Shown: positions 1 to 7,423, numbered from the stretch's first letter. The stretch: 10,455 bases of DNA from Bdellovibrio sp. (GCA_017745015.1 JAGIAF010000024.1:1-10455); one strand, 5' to 3'. Numbers and translations: made by a program. Notes: generated by a model from the letters alone, not told the origin.

Positions 1-374
1 CATTCTTTTGGGCGTTCATTCCGCTATTCTTGCTTCTTCCGTTCTTCTTGTTTTATAGCAAGTCTATTACGTCCCTTGTTTCTAGCTATAAAGAACCAGA
101 TGATCGAGTTTTGGCAATGGCGAGCGCGATTACAAAAGTGAATCGCATCGTCTATGGGCACACCCACCACACCCGACACGAAATTATTGGTTCCGTGGAA
201 CACTTGAACAGCGGTTGCTGGTCGCCGGCATTTTTGGATGTAGAATGTACGAAGCCAATCGACCAAAAAACTTTCGTTTGGATCTCGCCGGCAGAAAACA
301 ACTCGCGCCAAGCTGAGCTTTGTAAGTTCGTCGATGGAAAGTCCGAAGTGGTAAATCCGTCAGCACGCGGTTAA
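1..374 (+). CDS. Metallophosphoesterase (calcineurin-like), C-terminal part
   Basis: This is the 3' end of a gene that begins left of the window; the first whole codon is at 3 and the stop is TAA at 372-374. About 123 residues are visible. The motif GHTHHTRHE (near 159-182) is the last metal-binding block of calcineurin-like phosphoesterases, and the following NSGCW (near 208-222) matches the NxGSW-type strand that closes this fold. The first visible residues are strongly hydrophobic (FFWAFIPLFLLLPFFLF), which suggests a membrane-contacting helix just before the GHTH block. The family hydrolyses phosphomonoesters or phosphodiesters with two metal ions; the substrate cannot be told from this fragment. 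LpxH-like lipid A enzymes are one possibility, but the first metal motifs (DxH, GDxxD, GNHD) are outside the window. The histone gene follows on the same strand after 91 bases. Confidence 0.8.
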   Translation, partial: FFWAFIPLFLLLPFFLFYSKSITSLVSSYKEPDDRVLAMASAITKVNRIVYGHTHHTRHEIIGSVEHLNSGCWSPAFLDVECTKPIDQKTFVWISPAENNSRQAELCKFVDGKSEVVNPSARG

Positions 375-465
375 TTTCGCGGCGCAAAAAGATTTCCCAT
401 TGTCAATTATAGGGTCCTTATGCAAACCTTTTACTGTTCAAATTAACTAAGGATGGAGAGTTATC

Positions 466-660
466 ATGGCAGAAGTACTTGTAGTGACTAGCAAAGTTAA
501 AAAACTTATCAAAGAAAAAGGTGGCATGAACACTTCAGCTGAAACTATCGACGTTCTCAGCAAAGCTATCGAGCAACTTTGCCTTAAAGGTGTAGAGTCT
601 GCAAAAGCTGATGGTCGTAAGACAGTTATGGCTCGCGATATCGTTATCGATCACCTTTAA
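466..660 (+). CDS. Bacterial histone, single histone fold (Bd0055/HBb-like)
   Basis: This 64-residue protein is almost nothing but one histone fold: helix 1 about residues 3-18, loop 1 GMNTS (20-24), long helix 2 about 25-49, loop 2 RKTV (51-54) and helix 3 about 55-64. R51-K52-T53 followed by D58 reproduces the RKT...D pattern of archaeal histones (GRKTIKAEDI in HMfB), where Arg and Asp form a salt bridge. There are no tails and no second fold, so it should act as a dimer. It looks nearly identical to the Bdellovibrio bacteriovorus histone as I remember it, which is an abundant chromatin protein; published in vitro work describes an unusual DNA-binding mode (end-on coating in one study, bending in another). 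A good ribosome site, GGATGGAGAG, ends 5 bases before the ATG. I found no convincing sigma-70 promoter in 375-465. A hairpin terminator follows at once, so it can be a single-gene transcript. Confidence 0.95.
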   Translation: MAEVLVVTSKVKKLIKEKGGMNTSAETIDVLSKAIEQLCLKGVESAKADGRKTVMARDIVIDHL

Positions 661-681
661 TTTTTAAAGAAAATCGAAACC

Positions 682-720
682 AAAAAAGCCACAGCTTCAA
701 AACTGTGGCTTTTCTTTTTA
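682..720. terminator. Bidirectional intrinsic terminator between the histone gene and ligA
   Basis: An 11-bp perfect stem (684-694 pairing with 703-713, core GCCACAG/CTGTGGC) closes an 8-base loop. It is flanked by an A-run on the left (682-687) and a T-rich stretch on the right (710-719), so it reads as a hairpin plus U-tract on both strands. It lies between the convergent histone and ligA genes and overlaps the last codons of ligA (stop at 718-720). Confidence 0.9.
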
Positions 721-2709
721 AAGCATCTTCTGCAGTTCTTCCCAGGAAATAATCTTTACTCCCAAGGACTGTGCTTTATCGACCTTAGATCCCGGATCAT
801 CACCCACAACTAAATAACTCAATTTCGAAGAAACTGAACTCAAGATCTTTCCGCCATTTTTTTCAATGACATCTTTTGCATCGTCACGCTTCACCGGCAA
901 AGTTCCAGTGATCAAGAAACTCATGCCTGACAGAGCACCTTCGGTAGCACGAACCGGATTTGTGATCTTCACACCCAGCTCAAGCATCTCATTTACTTCA
1001 TTTACGAGGCGCAAATCCGCAGTCCATGCGCCGATAGATTTAGCAACCTTCGGGCCAATCTCCGGAACCTCGAGCAGCTGTTCTTCCGTGGCTTTAAGGA
1101 AGTTCTCGATGTTTACAAAGTGATCGGCAAGAAGCTTTGCCGTTTGCTCGCCAACGAAACGGATACCCAAAGCAAAGATAAAGCGTGCGAGTGTTGGATG
1201 TTTGCTATTCTCAATGCTGTTAATGATATTCTCTGCGGATTTTTCACCCTGACGGTCTAAGGAAAGAATGCTCTCTTTAGTGAGGCGATAAAAATCAGAA
1301 AAACGAGTCAGAAGCTTTTGGTCCACCAATGTTTCACTCAAACGATCGCCGACTTTATCAATATTCATCGCGCGACGAGCAACAAAGTGTTTAAGCGATT
1401 CCTTCACCATGGCGATACAAAGAGGATTCACGCAACGAGTGACAACTTCACCCTCAAGCTTCTGAACTGGAGAGTCGCACACAGGACATTCTGTCGGCAT
1501 CACGAAGGGTTTAGAATTCTTCGGACGCTTTTCCAGCACCACGGAAACAACTTCCGGAATAACATCGCCGGCACGCTGGATAATTACGGTATCACCAACG
1601 CGGATGTCTTTGCGATTGATCTCATCTTGGTTGTGCAAGGTCGCATTGGTAACTGTGACGCCACCCACTTTGACCGGATTCATAATAGCAACCGGAGTCA
1701 GTGCGCCGGTTCTGCCAACTTGAATCTGAATGCTTTCAACTGTGGTGGTTGCTTGCTCGGGTTTAAATTTAGCAGCCGTAGCCCAACGCGGACTGCGTGC
1801 CACTAAACCCAAGTCATCTTGCAAACGCAGCGAATTCACCTTGATAACAATTCCATCGATATCAAAGGGCAACGACGAGCGAATCTTTTCAATGTGATGA
1901 TAGTACGCAACCACGGCGTCTGGTCCCTTGCACAGTCGAACCAGATCCGGATTTGTCTTGAGGGCTGTAGGAATGTTGTGACTCGCAAAGTATTCTTGAA
2001 TGTGCTCTTGCGTATCAAAAGTCTTTCCTTCAACCAACCCTAAGGCATAACCGAAAAACTTTAGCGGACGAGCGGCTGCAATGCTTGAATCCAGTTGGCG
2101 CATGGAGCCCGCAGCAGCATTTCGAGGATTGGCAAAAGTCTGCTGACCGTTTTCCTGCTGAGTTTCATTGAGTTCCGCAAAATCTTTTTTAAAGATCAAA
2201 ACCTCGCCGCGCACTTCAAGAATCTCTGGTGAGGATTTCAGCTTTAACGGAATGCTTTTGATCGTCTTGATGTTTTCCGTCACATCTTCACCCACAGCAC
2301 CATCGCCGCGAGTGAGAGCTCGGACTAACTGACCATTCTCATAAATAATTTCCATGGAAAGGCCATCGAATTTCAATTCACAGAAATACTCGACTTCTTT
2401 GTCAGTATTCAAAAACTTTTTAATACGCTCGTCGAATTCAAAAATGTCTTCTGGCGAATAGCTGTTCGATAAAGACAACATCGGAATGCGGTGAGGAACT
2501 TTTTTAAAACTGTCCAGAACTTTACCGCCCACACGCTGAGACGGAGAGTCTGAAAGATCCAGATTCTTGTCAGACTTTTCAAGTTTTAAAAGCTCATTAA
2601 ACAACTGATCGTATTCGTAGTCCGTAATCGTCGGCTTATCGAGGACGTAGTAGTTGTAATCATGTTCGGCGATGACCTTTTTTAGTTCTTCGTGACGTTT
2701 CTTAGACAT
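718..2709 (-). CDS. ligA: NAD-dependent DNA ligase LigA
   Basis: LigA seals nicks in duplex DNA using NAD+ during Okazaki fragment joining and repair. Numbered from the ATG at 2709 (663 residues, normal for the family), the protein has the Ia/NMN-binding segment with YxYYxLD-type residues (about 1-60), the adenylation motif ELKFDG with catalytic Lys113, the DGIVIKV block, an OB domain, a four-Cys zinc finger (CPVC...CVNPLC), helix-hairpin-helix repeats and a C-terminal BRCT domain (about the last 75 residues, with ITGTL and SYLVVGDDPGSK). The frame stays open upstream to a TTG at 2763, but those 18 residues do not resemble LigA and neither start has a clear Shine-Dalgarno site, so I chose the ATG by homology. 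It is divergent from gatC across 133 bases and convergent with the histone gene. Confidence 0.97.
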   Translation of the reverse strand: MSKKRHEELKKVIAEHDYNYYVLDKPTITDYEYDQLFNELLKLEKSDKNLDLSDSPSQRVGGKVLDSFKKVPHRIPMLSLSNSYSPEDIFEFDERIKKFLNTDKEVEYFCELKFDGLSMEIIYENGQLVRALTRGDGAVGEDVTENIKTIKSIPLKLKSSPEILEVRGEVLIFKKDFAELNETQQENGQQTFANPRNAAAGSMRQLDSSIAAARPLKFFGYALGLVEGKTFDTQEHIQEYFASHNIPTALKTNPDLVRLCKGPDAVVAYYHHIEKIRSSLPFDIDGIVIKVNSLRLQDDLGLVARSPRWATAAKFKPEQATTTVESIQIQVGRTGALTPVAIMNPVKVGGVTVTNATLHNQDEINRKDIRVGDTVIIQRAGDVIPEVVSVVLEKRPKNSKPFVMPTECPVCDSPVQKLEGEVVTRCVNPLCIAMVKESLKHFVARRAMNIDKVGDRLSETLVDQKLLTRFSDFYRLTKESILSLDRQGEKSAENIINSIENSKHPTLARFIFALGIRFVGEQTAKLLADHFVNIENFLKATEEQLLEVPEIGPKVAKSIGAWTADLRLVNEVNEMLELGVKITNPVRATEGALSGMSFLITGTLPVKRDDAKDVIEKNGGKILSSVSSKLSYLVVGDDPGSKVDKAQSLGVKIISWEELQKML

Positions 2710-2785
2710 AGGTCGAACTCTAGCATCAGGACTATCAGGAACCAAGCGCGAACAGCGCTTCAAAGCAGTAAGACAATTTTGGCAA

Positions 2786-2814
2786 GTGACTGACCTTTCA
2801 AATTTGTCTATCCT
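2786..2814 (+). promoter_or_regulatory. Possible sigma-70-type promoter for the gatCAB operon
   Basis: GTGACT (2786-2791) and TATCCT (2809-2814) are separated by 17 bases and each matches four of six consensus positions. The -10 element lies 28 bases before the gatC start, in the only gap upstream of the operon. This is a weak match found by eye in a short gap, so it is only a candidate. Confidence 0.25.
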
Positions 2815-2842
2815 TTGAGCTCAGGATCTAAAGGAGAATACC

Positions 2843-3124
2843 GTGATTGATAAGAAGACCATCGAGCATATCGCAAAATTGGCTCGTTTAAATATCACTG
2901 AAAATGAAGCCGCTGAGTACAGCGCGCAAATGGGAAAGATTCTCCAGAATTTCGATATGATTGCGAAGGTTGAAACCGGTGGCATCGAACCGCTTGTAAC
3001 ACCAACTGAAATCGAAGCATATTGGCGCGAAGATCAAGCGCATAATACCGCCACACCCGAAGAGATGCTGACGAACGCTCCAGCTCGCGTGGGCAACCTT
3101 TATAAAGTGCCACCAGTGGTATAG
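2843..3124 (+). CDS. gatC: Asp/Glu-tRNA amidotransferase subunit C (GatC)
   Basis: GatC is the small subunit that wraps around GatA and joins it to GatB in the GatCAB complex, which converts Asp-tRNA(Asn) and/or Glu-tRNA(Gln) to Asn-tRNA(Asn)/Gln-tRNA(Gln). The 93-residue length is typical. Family landmarks are the N-terminal helix IEHIAKLARLNI, the LxxxEAxxxxxxMxxIL region, the WREDQ segment and the C-terminal NAP...VGNLYKVPPVV. The start is GTG at 2843, preceded by a strong AAGGAG (2831-2836) with 6 bases of spacing. It is the first gene of the operon, and its stop codon overlaps the ribosome site of gatA, which points to coupled translation. Confidence 0.95.
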   Translation: MIDKKTIEHIAKLARLNITENEAAEYSAQMGKILQNFDMIAKVETGGIEPLVTPTEIEAYWREDQAHNTATPEEMLTNAPARVGNLYKVPPVV

Positions 3125-3127
3125 GAG
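3123..3127 (+). promoter_or_regulatory. Ribosome binding site that sets the gatA start
   Basis: AGGAG overlaps the gatC stop TAG (3122-3124). It touches the TTG at 3128, which is too close for initiation, but sits 6 bases before the ATG at 3134. The ATG is therefore the likely gatA start, although the frame is open from the TTG. Confidence 0.8.
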
Positions 3128-3133
3128 TTGGCG

Positions 3134-4606
3134 ATGGATTTAACGTTTGCTTCTCTTAGTGAAATCTCTGAAGCAGTGACTGCCAAGAAATTGAGCGCCA
3201 AAGAAGTGGCGACGCATTTTCAACAACGTGTGCAAGCACTGGACCCAAAACTCAATGCCTTCGCAGCATTAAATCCCGATGTCATTAAAGAGGCGGATGC
3301 AATAGATGCAAGAATTGCTAAAGGCGAAAATGTCGGCGTTCTTGCTGGCGTACCGTTTGGAATTAAAGACATGCTTTGTACCAAGGGACTCGCCACGACA
3401 GCGGGTTCTAAAATTTTAAGCGGCTTCATTCCGCCCTATGATGCAACTGTTGTCTCACGCTTGAAAAAAGCTGGCGTCGTTATCATGGGAAAATTGAATC
3501 AAGATGAATTTGCGATGGGTTCCTCCAATGAAACATCTTTTTTTGGCCCGGTTAAGAATCCTTGGGATCTAGAAAGAGTTCCTGGCGGTTCTTCAGGTGG
3601 ATCGGCGGCGGCGCAGGCAGCGCGATTGGTGCCCGGAACAATTGGAACAGATACCGGTGGTTCCATTCGTCAGCCCGCAAGTTTTTGCGGAATTGTTGGA
3701 GTGAAGCCCACTTACGGACGAGTCAGTCGCTACGGAATTATTGCGTTTGCTTCCTCTTTGGATCAAGCCGGTCCCATGGTGAGCACCGTAAAGGATGCGG
3801 CGCTCACCTTGGAAGTAATTTCTGGTCACGATCCCATGGATTCAACCTCCTCACAAAAGCAGGTTCCTGCTTGGAGCAAAAATCTATCAAGCGATATCAA
3901 AGGTATGAAGATCGGCGTGATAAAAGAATACTTAAGCGGCGGGCTTGAGGCGGACACGCAGAAAACTTTTGATGAAGCTTTAGCGACAGTTAAAAAAATG
4001 GGCGCTGAGATTGTCGAAATCTCTGTTGCAGGAACTGAATTTGCCATTCCTGTCTATTATCTTGTAGCCACCTCTGAAGCTTCTTCAAATCTTGCGCGCT
4101 ATGATGGTGTGCGCTTTGGGTACCGTGCCGAATTCCCCAGACTCTCAGGTGTTGAGCTCGAAGAATTCTATGGCAAAACTCGTGGCGAAGGATTTGGTGC
4201 AGAAGTCAAAAGACGTATCATGCTTGGAACTTACTGCCTTTCGAGCGGATATTACGATGCCTACTACAACAAAGCAGGACAAGTTCGACGTTTGCTGACG
4301 GAGCAATTTATCGACGCCTTTAAAAAGTGCGATGCGATTTTAAGTCCGGTGACGGCAGCTCCCGCCTTCAAGCTTGGCGAATTGGTCCATGATCCAATGA
4401 CGATGTACTTGAATGACATTTTTACGACTTCAACAAATCTTGCAGGCTTGCCGGGAATGAGTGTGCCCTTCGGTCTTTCGCAATCAGGCTTACCGATTGG
4501 CGTGCAAGTGACAGGGGCCCACTTTGAAGAACAAAAGATGCTCAATGTTGCGTATGCACTTGAATCCGTATCTTCGGTGAAAGGAAAAAATCCCCATGTC
4601 ATTTAG
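3134..4606 (+). CDS. gatA: Asp/Glu-tRNA amidotransferase subunit A (GatA), amidase
   Basis: GatA is the glutaminase subunit: it releases ammonia from glutamine and passes it by a channel to GatB. The 490-residue protein (from ATG 3134) has the amidase signature with the Ser-cisSer-Lys triad in place: Lys78 in GVPFGIKD, cis-Ser153 in GGSSGGSAAA and nucleophile Ser177 in GTDTGGSIRQPA. These sit one residue earlier than in the Staphylococcus aureus enzyme. Later blocks (GYYDAYYNKA, the DAILSPV segment, AGLPGMSVPFG, LPIGVQVTG) are all typical. The length is normal and no key residue is missing. The gene lies 9 bases after gatC and overlaps gatB by 11 bases, so the three subunits are probably made together. 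Confidence 0.97.
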   Translation: MDLTFASLSEISEAVTAKKLSAKEVATHFQQRVQALDPKLNAFAALNPDVIKEADAIDARIAKGENVGVLAGVPFGIKDMLCTKGLATTAGSKILSGFIPPYDATVVSRLKKAGVVIMGKLNQDEFAMGSSNETSFFGPVKNPWDLERVPGGSSGGSAAAQAARLVPGTIGTDTGGSIRQPASFCGIVGVKPTYGRVSRYGIIAFASSLDQAGPMVSTVKDAALTLEVISGHDPMDSTSSQKQVPAWSKNLSSDIKGMKIGVIKEYLSGGLEADTQKTFDEALATVKKMGAEIVEISVAGTEFAIPVYYLVATSEASSNLARYDGVRFGYRAEFPRLSGVELEEFYGKTRGEGFGAEVKRRIMLGTYCLSSGYYDAYYNKAGQVRRLLTEQFIDAFKKCDAILSPVTAAPAFKLGELVHDPMTMYLNDIFTTSTNLAGLPGMSVPFGLSQSGLPIGVQVTGAHFEEQKMLNVAYALESVSSVKGKNPHVI

Positions 4607-6029
4607 AGGATATGAAGCTGTCATCGGGATTGAGATTCACGTGCAGTTAAACACCGCGAGTAAAATATTTTGCTCGGACGCTACGAACTTTGATGCCGGA
4701 GATAACGAAAACGTGTCCCCTGTATCTGCTGGCATGCCTGGGACACTTCCCGTGGTGAATAAAAAAGCAATTGAATACGGAATTAAGACGGGCCTGGCGC
4801 TAGGCTGTGAAATTCGCAAGAAGTCAGTTTTCTCCCGCAAGAACTACTTCTATCCGGATTCTCCGAAGGGTTACCAAATTTCACAGTATGATTTGCCGAT
4901 TTGTGAAAACGGTTTCATCACTTTTAAAGTCAATGGTGTGGATAAGACTGTGCACATCTCGCGAGCGCATCTGGAAGAGGATGCGGGAAAATCCACTCAC
5001 AGTGGTGAATACACTTTAATCAACCTCAATCGCGCCGGGATTCCTTTATTAGAAATCGTTACTGGTCCCGACATGCGAACTCCAGCGGAGGCTGCTGAAT
5101 ACGGTCGCGCGATTCGTCAGATAGTCCGCTATCTTGATGTTTGTGATGGCAATTTGGAAGAAGGCTCCATGCGCTGTGACTGTAACGTCTCAGTTCGCAA
5201 GGAAGGCTCCACACAGTTTGGAACGAAAGTTGAAATTAAAAACGTGAACTCTTTCCGCTTCGTGGAAAAAGCGATCGAGTATGAAATTGAGCGCCAAATT
5301 GATGCAGTAGAGCGCGGGGAAAAGATCTTACAAGAAACTCGCCTGTGGGATCCGGATAAGAATCGTACTTTTGCAATGCGCTCAAAAGAAGATGCGCAGG
5401 ACTATCGTTACTTCCCAGATCCAGATCTTTTACCACTTATCGTGACTAAAGAAATGATCGACGAAATCAAAAGCAAGTTGCCAGAGCTTCCAATCGCCCG
5501 CGCCAAACGTTTTCAGGATGCTCATGGGTTGCCAGAGTACGATGCAACTGTTCTCACGACGGAAAAATCATGGGCTGACTTCTATGAAGAAACAGCTCAA
5601 GAGTCCAAGAACTTCAAAGCTTCTTCGAACTGGATTATGACCGAGTTGATGCGCGAGCTTAACAGCGCCAATAAAGAGATTGCGCACTCACCCATCACAC
5701 CTAAGCAATTAGGTCGCATGATCGCGCTAATTGATAACGGAACTATTTCTGGAAAAATTGCGAAAACAGTTTTCCAAGAGATGTGGAATTCCGGCAAAGA
5801 TCCCGAAGTGGTGATTAAAGAAAAAGGACTTGTACAAATTACGGATCCTGCGACGATTGAAAAGCTTGTCGATGAAGTTTTGGCGGCAAATGTTCAAAGC
5901 GTAGAGGATCACAAAACTGGCAAGAAAAAGAATCTCTTCGGATTCTTTGTGGGCGCAGTGATGAAGGCCTCTAAAGGCCAAGCCAACCCAGAGCTTGTTA
6001 ACAAAATCTTGCAAGAGAAATTAAAATAG
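4596..6029 (+). CDS. gatB: Asp/Glu-tRNA amidotransferase subunit B (GatB)
   Basis: GatB binds the mischarged tRNA, activates the acyl group with ATP and performs the amide transfer. The 477-residue protein shows EAVIGIEIHVQL near the N-terminus, the FYPDSPKGYQISQYD block, HLEEDAGKS, NRAGIPLLEIV, the EIKNVNSF block and DYRYFPDPDLLPL of the kinase-like catalytic cradle. A C-terminal YqeY-like tRNA-binding tail ends in VGAVMKASKGQANP. Of the cysteines some GatBs use for zinc, C26, C194 and C196 remain, but the usual positions 28, 41 and 44 are Asp, Ser and Ser. The ATG lies inside the end of gatA (11-base overlap) after an AAGGAA stretch at 4581-4586. One base separates its stop from the next gene. 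Confidence 0.97.
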   Translation: MSFRGYEAVIGIEIHVQLNTASKIFCSDATNFDAGDNENVSPVSAGMPGTLPVVNKKAIEYGIKTGLALGCEIRKKSVFSRKNYFYPDSPKGYQISQYDLPICENGFITFKVNGVDKTVHISRAHLEEDAGKSTHSGEYTLINLNRAGIPLLEIVTGPDMRTPAEAAEYGRAIRQIVRYLDVCDGNLEEGSMRCDCNVSVRKEGSTQFGTKVEIKNVNSFRFVEKAIEYEIERQIDAVERGEKILQETRLWDPDKNRTFAMRSKEDAQDYRYFPDPDLLPLIVTKEMIDEIKSKLPELPIARAKRFQDAHGLPEYDATVLTTEKSWADFYEETAQESKNFKASSNWIMTELMRELNSANKEIAHSPITPKQLGRMIALIDNGTISGKIAKTVFQEMWNSGKDPEVVIKEKGLVQITDPATIEKLVDEVLAANVQSVEDHKTGKKKNLFGFFVGAVMKASKGQANPELVNKILQEKLK

Positions 6030-6030
6030 T

Positions 6031-6951
6031 ATGAAAGTTGCAGCACTTGATTTAGGAACCAATACATTTCTGTGTCTGATCGCTGAAGGCGACAAAAACG
6101 GCATTACGAAAGTTCATAAGGATTTGGTAGAGATTGTGCGTTTGGGTCAGGGAGTTGATAAGACCGGCGAATTGCATCCGGAAGCATTGGTTCGTGCACG
6201 TAAGTGTCTTACTGAGTTCAAAAAAGAAATCGACAAACATAATGTTGATAAAATTCTAGCGATGGCAACATCTGCGGCTCGCGATGCTCGTAATGGTCAG
6301 GAACTTTTTGATATTGGTAAAGAGCTAGGAATCCCCATTGAAGTTATTCCTGGCGAAGATGAAGCGCGCATTAGCTATCAAGGCTCCACTGGTGGCGTCA
6401 TTGATGAAACCAAAACAAACTTGATCGTTGATGTGGGTGGTGGTTCAACGGAATTTATCGTCGGCCATGGACAGCAGATTCTTTTTGGCGAAAGCCTTAA
6501 TATCGGGGCCGTTCGCCTCACAGAGAAGTTTGTCACGGAACAGCCTATATCCTTAGCAGAGCAAGAAAAAGTTCGCCTATATATAGAGAAGGAACTCCAA
6601 GCGATTCTTCCGCAGATTCAAAAGAATAAGCTAGACCAAATGATTGCAGTTGCCGGAACGCCTACGGCGATCGTGGTTGCCGAGATTGGTGCCTTTGTGG
6701 AAGAGAAAGTTCATAACTACTTTCTTTCCAAAGAGCGTCTTAAACACTGGGTCCAGACTTTCGCCCAAACCACGGTCGAGGAAAAGAGAACTCGATTCCA
6801 CCTCGGCGGTCGTGCGGATATTATCTTTGCTGGGGCTTCAATTTTGTTAATTGCCGTAGAAGCTCTTGGCATGGCTGGAATTCATGTATCCACTAAAGGG
6901 GTGAGATATGGTGTCGCTCTGGAGATGCTTCGTACTGGGTCTAGTACTTAG
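6031..6951 (+). CDS. Ppx/GppA-family phosphatase (exopolyphosphatase-like)
   Basis: The 306-residue protein belongs to the ASKHA-fold Ppx/GppA family, which removes terminal phosphates from inorganic polyphosphate or converts pppGpp to ppGpp. It has the first phosphate loop DLGTNTF (7-13), the GEDEAR block (108-113) whose E111 aligns with the catalytic Glu121 of E. coli PPX, and the second phosphate loop DVGGGSTEF (134-142). It ends after the two actin-like subdomains, so it is the short form without the C-terminal HD-like domain of E. coli PPX. Polyphosphatase and pppGpp hydrolase activity cannot be told apart by eye. The ATG is 1 base after the gatB stop with only a weak ribosome site, so translation is probably coupled to gatB. 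The 3' end overlaps the next gene. Confidence 0.92.
   Translation: MKVAALDLGTNTFLCLIAEGDKNGITKVHKDLVEIVRLGQGVDKTGELHPEALVRARKCLTEFKKEIDKHNVDKILAMATSAARDARNGQELFDIGKELGIPIEVIPGEDEARISYQGSTGGVIDETKTNLIVDVGGGSTEFIVGHGQQILFGESLNIGAVRLTEKFVTEQPISLAEQEKVRLYIEKELQAILPQIQKNKLDQMIAVAGTPTAIVVAEIGAFVEEKVHNYFLSKERLKHWVQTFAQTTVEEKRTRFHLGGRADIIFAGASILLIAVEALGMAGIHVSTKGVRYGVALEMLRTGSST
6895..6905 (+). promoter_or_regulatory. Strong ribosome binding site inside the ppx-like gene
   Basis: AAAGGGGTGAG resembles the anti-Shine-Dalgarno complement AAGGAGGTGAT and stands just before the ATG at 6908. It supports a start 44 bases inside the end of the upstream gene, rather than a later one. Confidence 0.75.
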
Positions 6952-7357
6952 CTTTTCTGTCACTGCGTTTTCCGCAGAGACATTTCCAAAAAAGAAGATT
7001 GTGTTGGGGAACAAAACTCTGACTGTTGAGGTGGCGACAACGCCAGAACAGCAGGAGCGGGGCTTAATGTTCCGAGAAAGCCTTGGCGAAAATGATGGCA
7101 TGCTCTTTGTCTTTAAAAATGAGGAGACGAGATTCTTTTGGATGAAGAATACGCTTATCGACCTAGCTATTGGTTATTTTAACAAGAGCGGAAACTTAAT
7201 CGACGTTCAAGAAATGAAATCTGGCAAAGGTCTAGCAGACTCTATGCTTCCGTCGTATGCGAGTGCACAGCCCGCAAAATATGCTTTAGAAATGAATAAA
7301 GGTTGGTTCGACAGAAATAAAATCAAACTGGGTACTAAGTTAAAAATCAATCAATAG
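6908..7357 (+). CDS. Exported DUF192 family protein
   Basis: This 149-residue protein has a clear Sec signal peptide (about residues 1-23: a basic start with Arg6, a hydrophobic core, and a likely cut after AFSA). The rest is one DUF192 domain (PF02643): VEVATTPEQQERGLMFR, the GMLFVF strand, FWMKNTLIDLAIGYF, a VQEMK-type segment, and a closing YALEMNKGWFDRNKI with a K-x-G tail. DUF192 proteins are small beta-rich proteins, mostly exported, with no firmly established biochemical role. The gene overlaps the Ppx/GppA-like gene by 44 bases in another frame, with its own strong ribosome site, so it is the last gene of the gatCAB operon. I saw no hairpin terminator directly after it. Confidence 0.9.
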   Translation: MVSLWRCFVLGLVLSFSVTAFSAETFPKKKIVLGNKTLTVEVATTPEQQERGLMFRESLGENDGMLFVFKNEETRFFWMKNTLIDLAIGYFNKSGNLIDVQEMKSGKGLADSMLPSYASAQPAKYALEMNKGWFDRNKIKLGTKLKINQ

Positions 7358-7377
7358 TCCAGTGAACTGATAAATAT

Positions 7378-7406
7378 TTGCAAGCCTTCCATCTTGGATT
7401 TAGATT
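7378..7406 (+). promoter_or_regulatory. Candidate promoter of the lipoprotein gene
   Basis: TTGCAA (7378-7383) and TAGATT (7401-7406) are 17 bases apart and each matches four of six sigma-70 consensus positions. They lie in the 104-base gap between the DUF192 gene and the lipoprotein gene and would give a leader of roughly 50 bases. This is an unaided visual match. Confidence 0.35.
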
Positions 7407-7423
7407 GTTACTAACGCTTTACT

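Noticed and set aside
24..387. Minus-strand open frames opposite the metallophosphoesterase gene
   Set aside because: They show no family features, while the plus strand carries a clear GHTH motif in an open frame.
1318..2043. Plus-strand open frames of 74-162 codons inside ligA
   Set aside because: They lie opposite a full-length, fully recognisable LigA and have no ribosome sites or recognisable domains.
2710..2763. Longer LigA start at the TTG at 2763
   Set aside because: The additional 18 residues are unlike LigA N-termini, there is no Shine-Dalgarno site, and an ATG at 2709 fits the family length.
3128..3133. GatA start at the TTG at 3128
   Set aside because: The AGGAG ends right next to it, leaving no spacing; the ATG 6 bases further fits much better.
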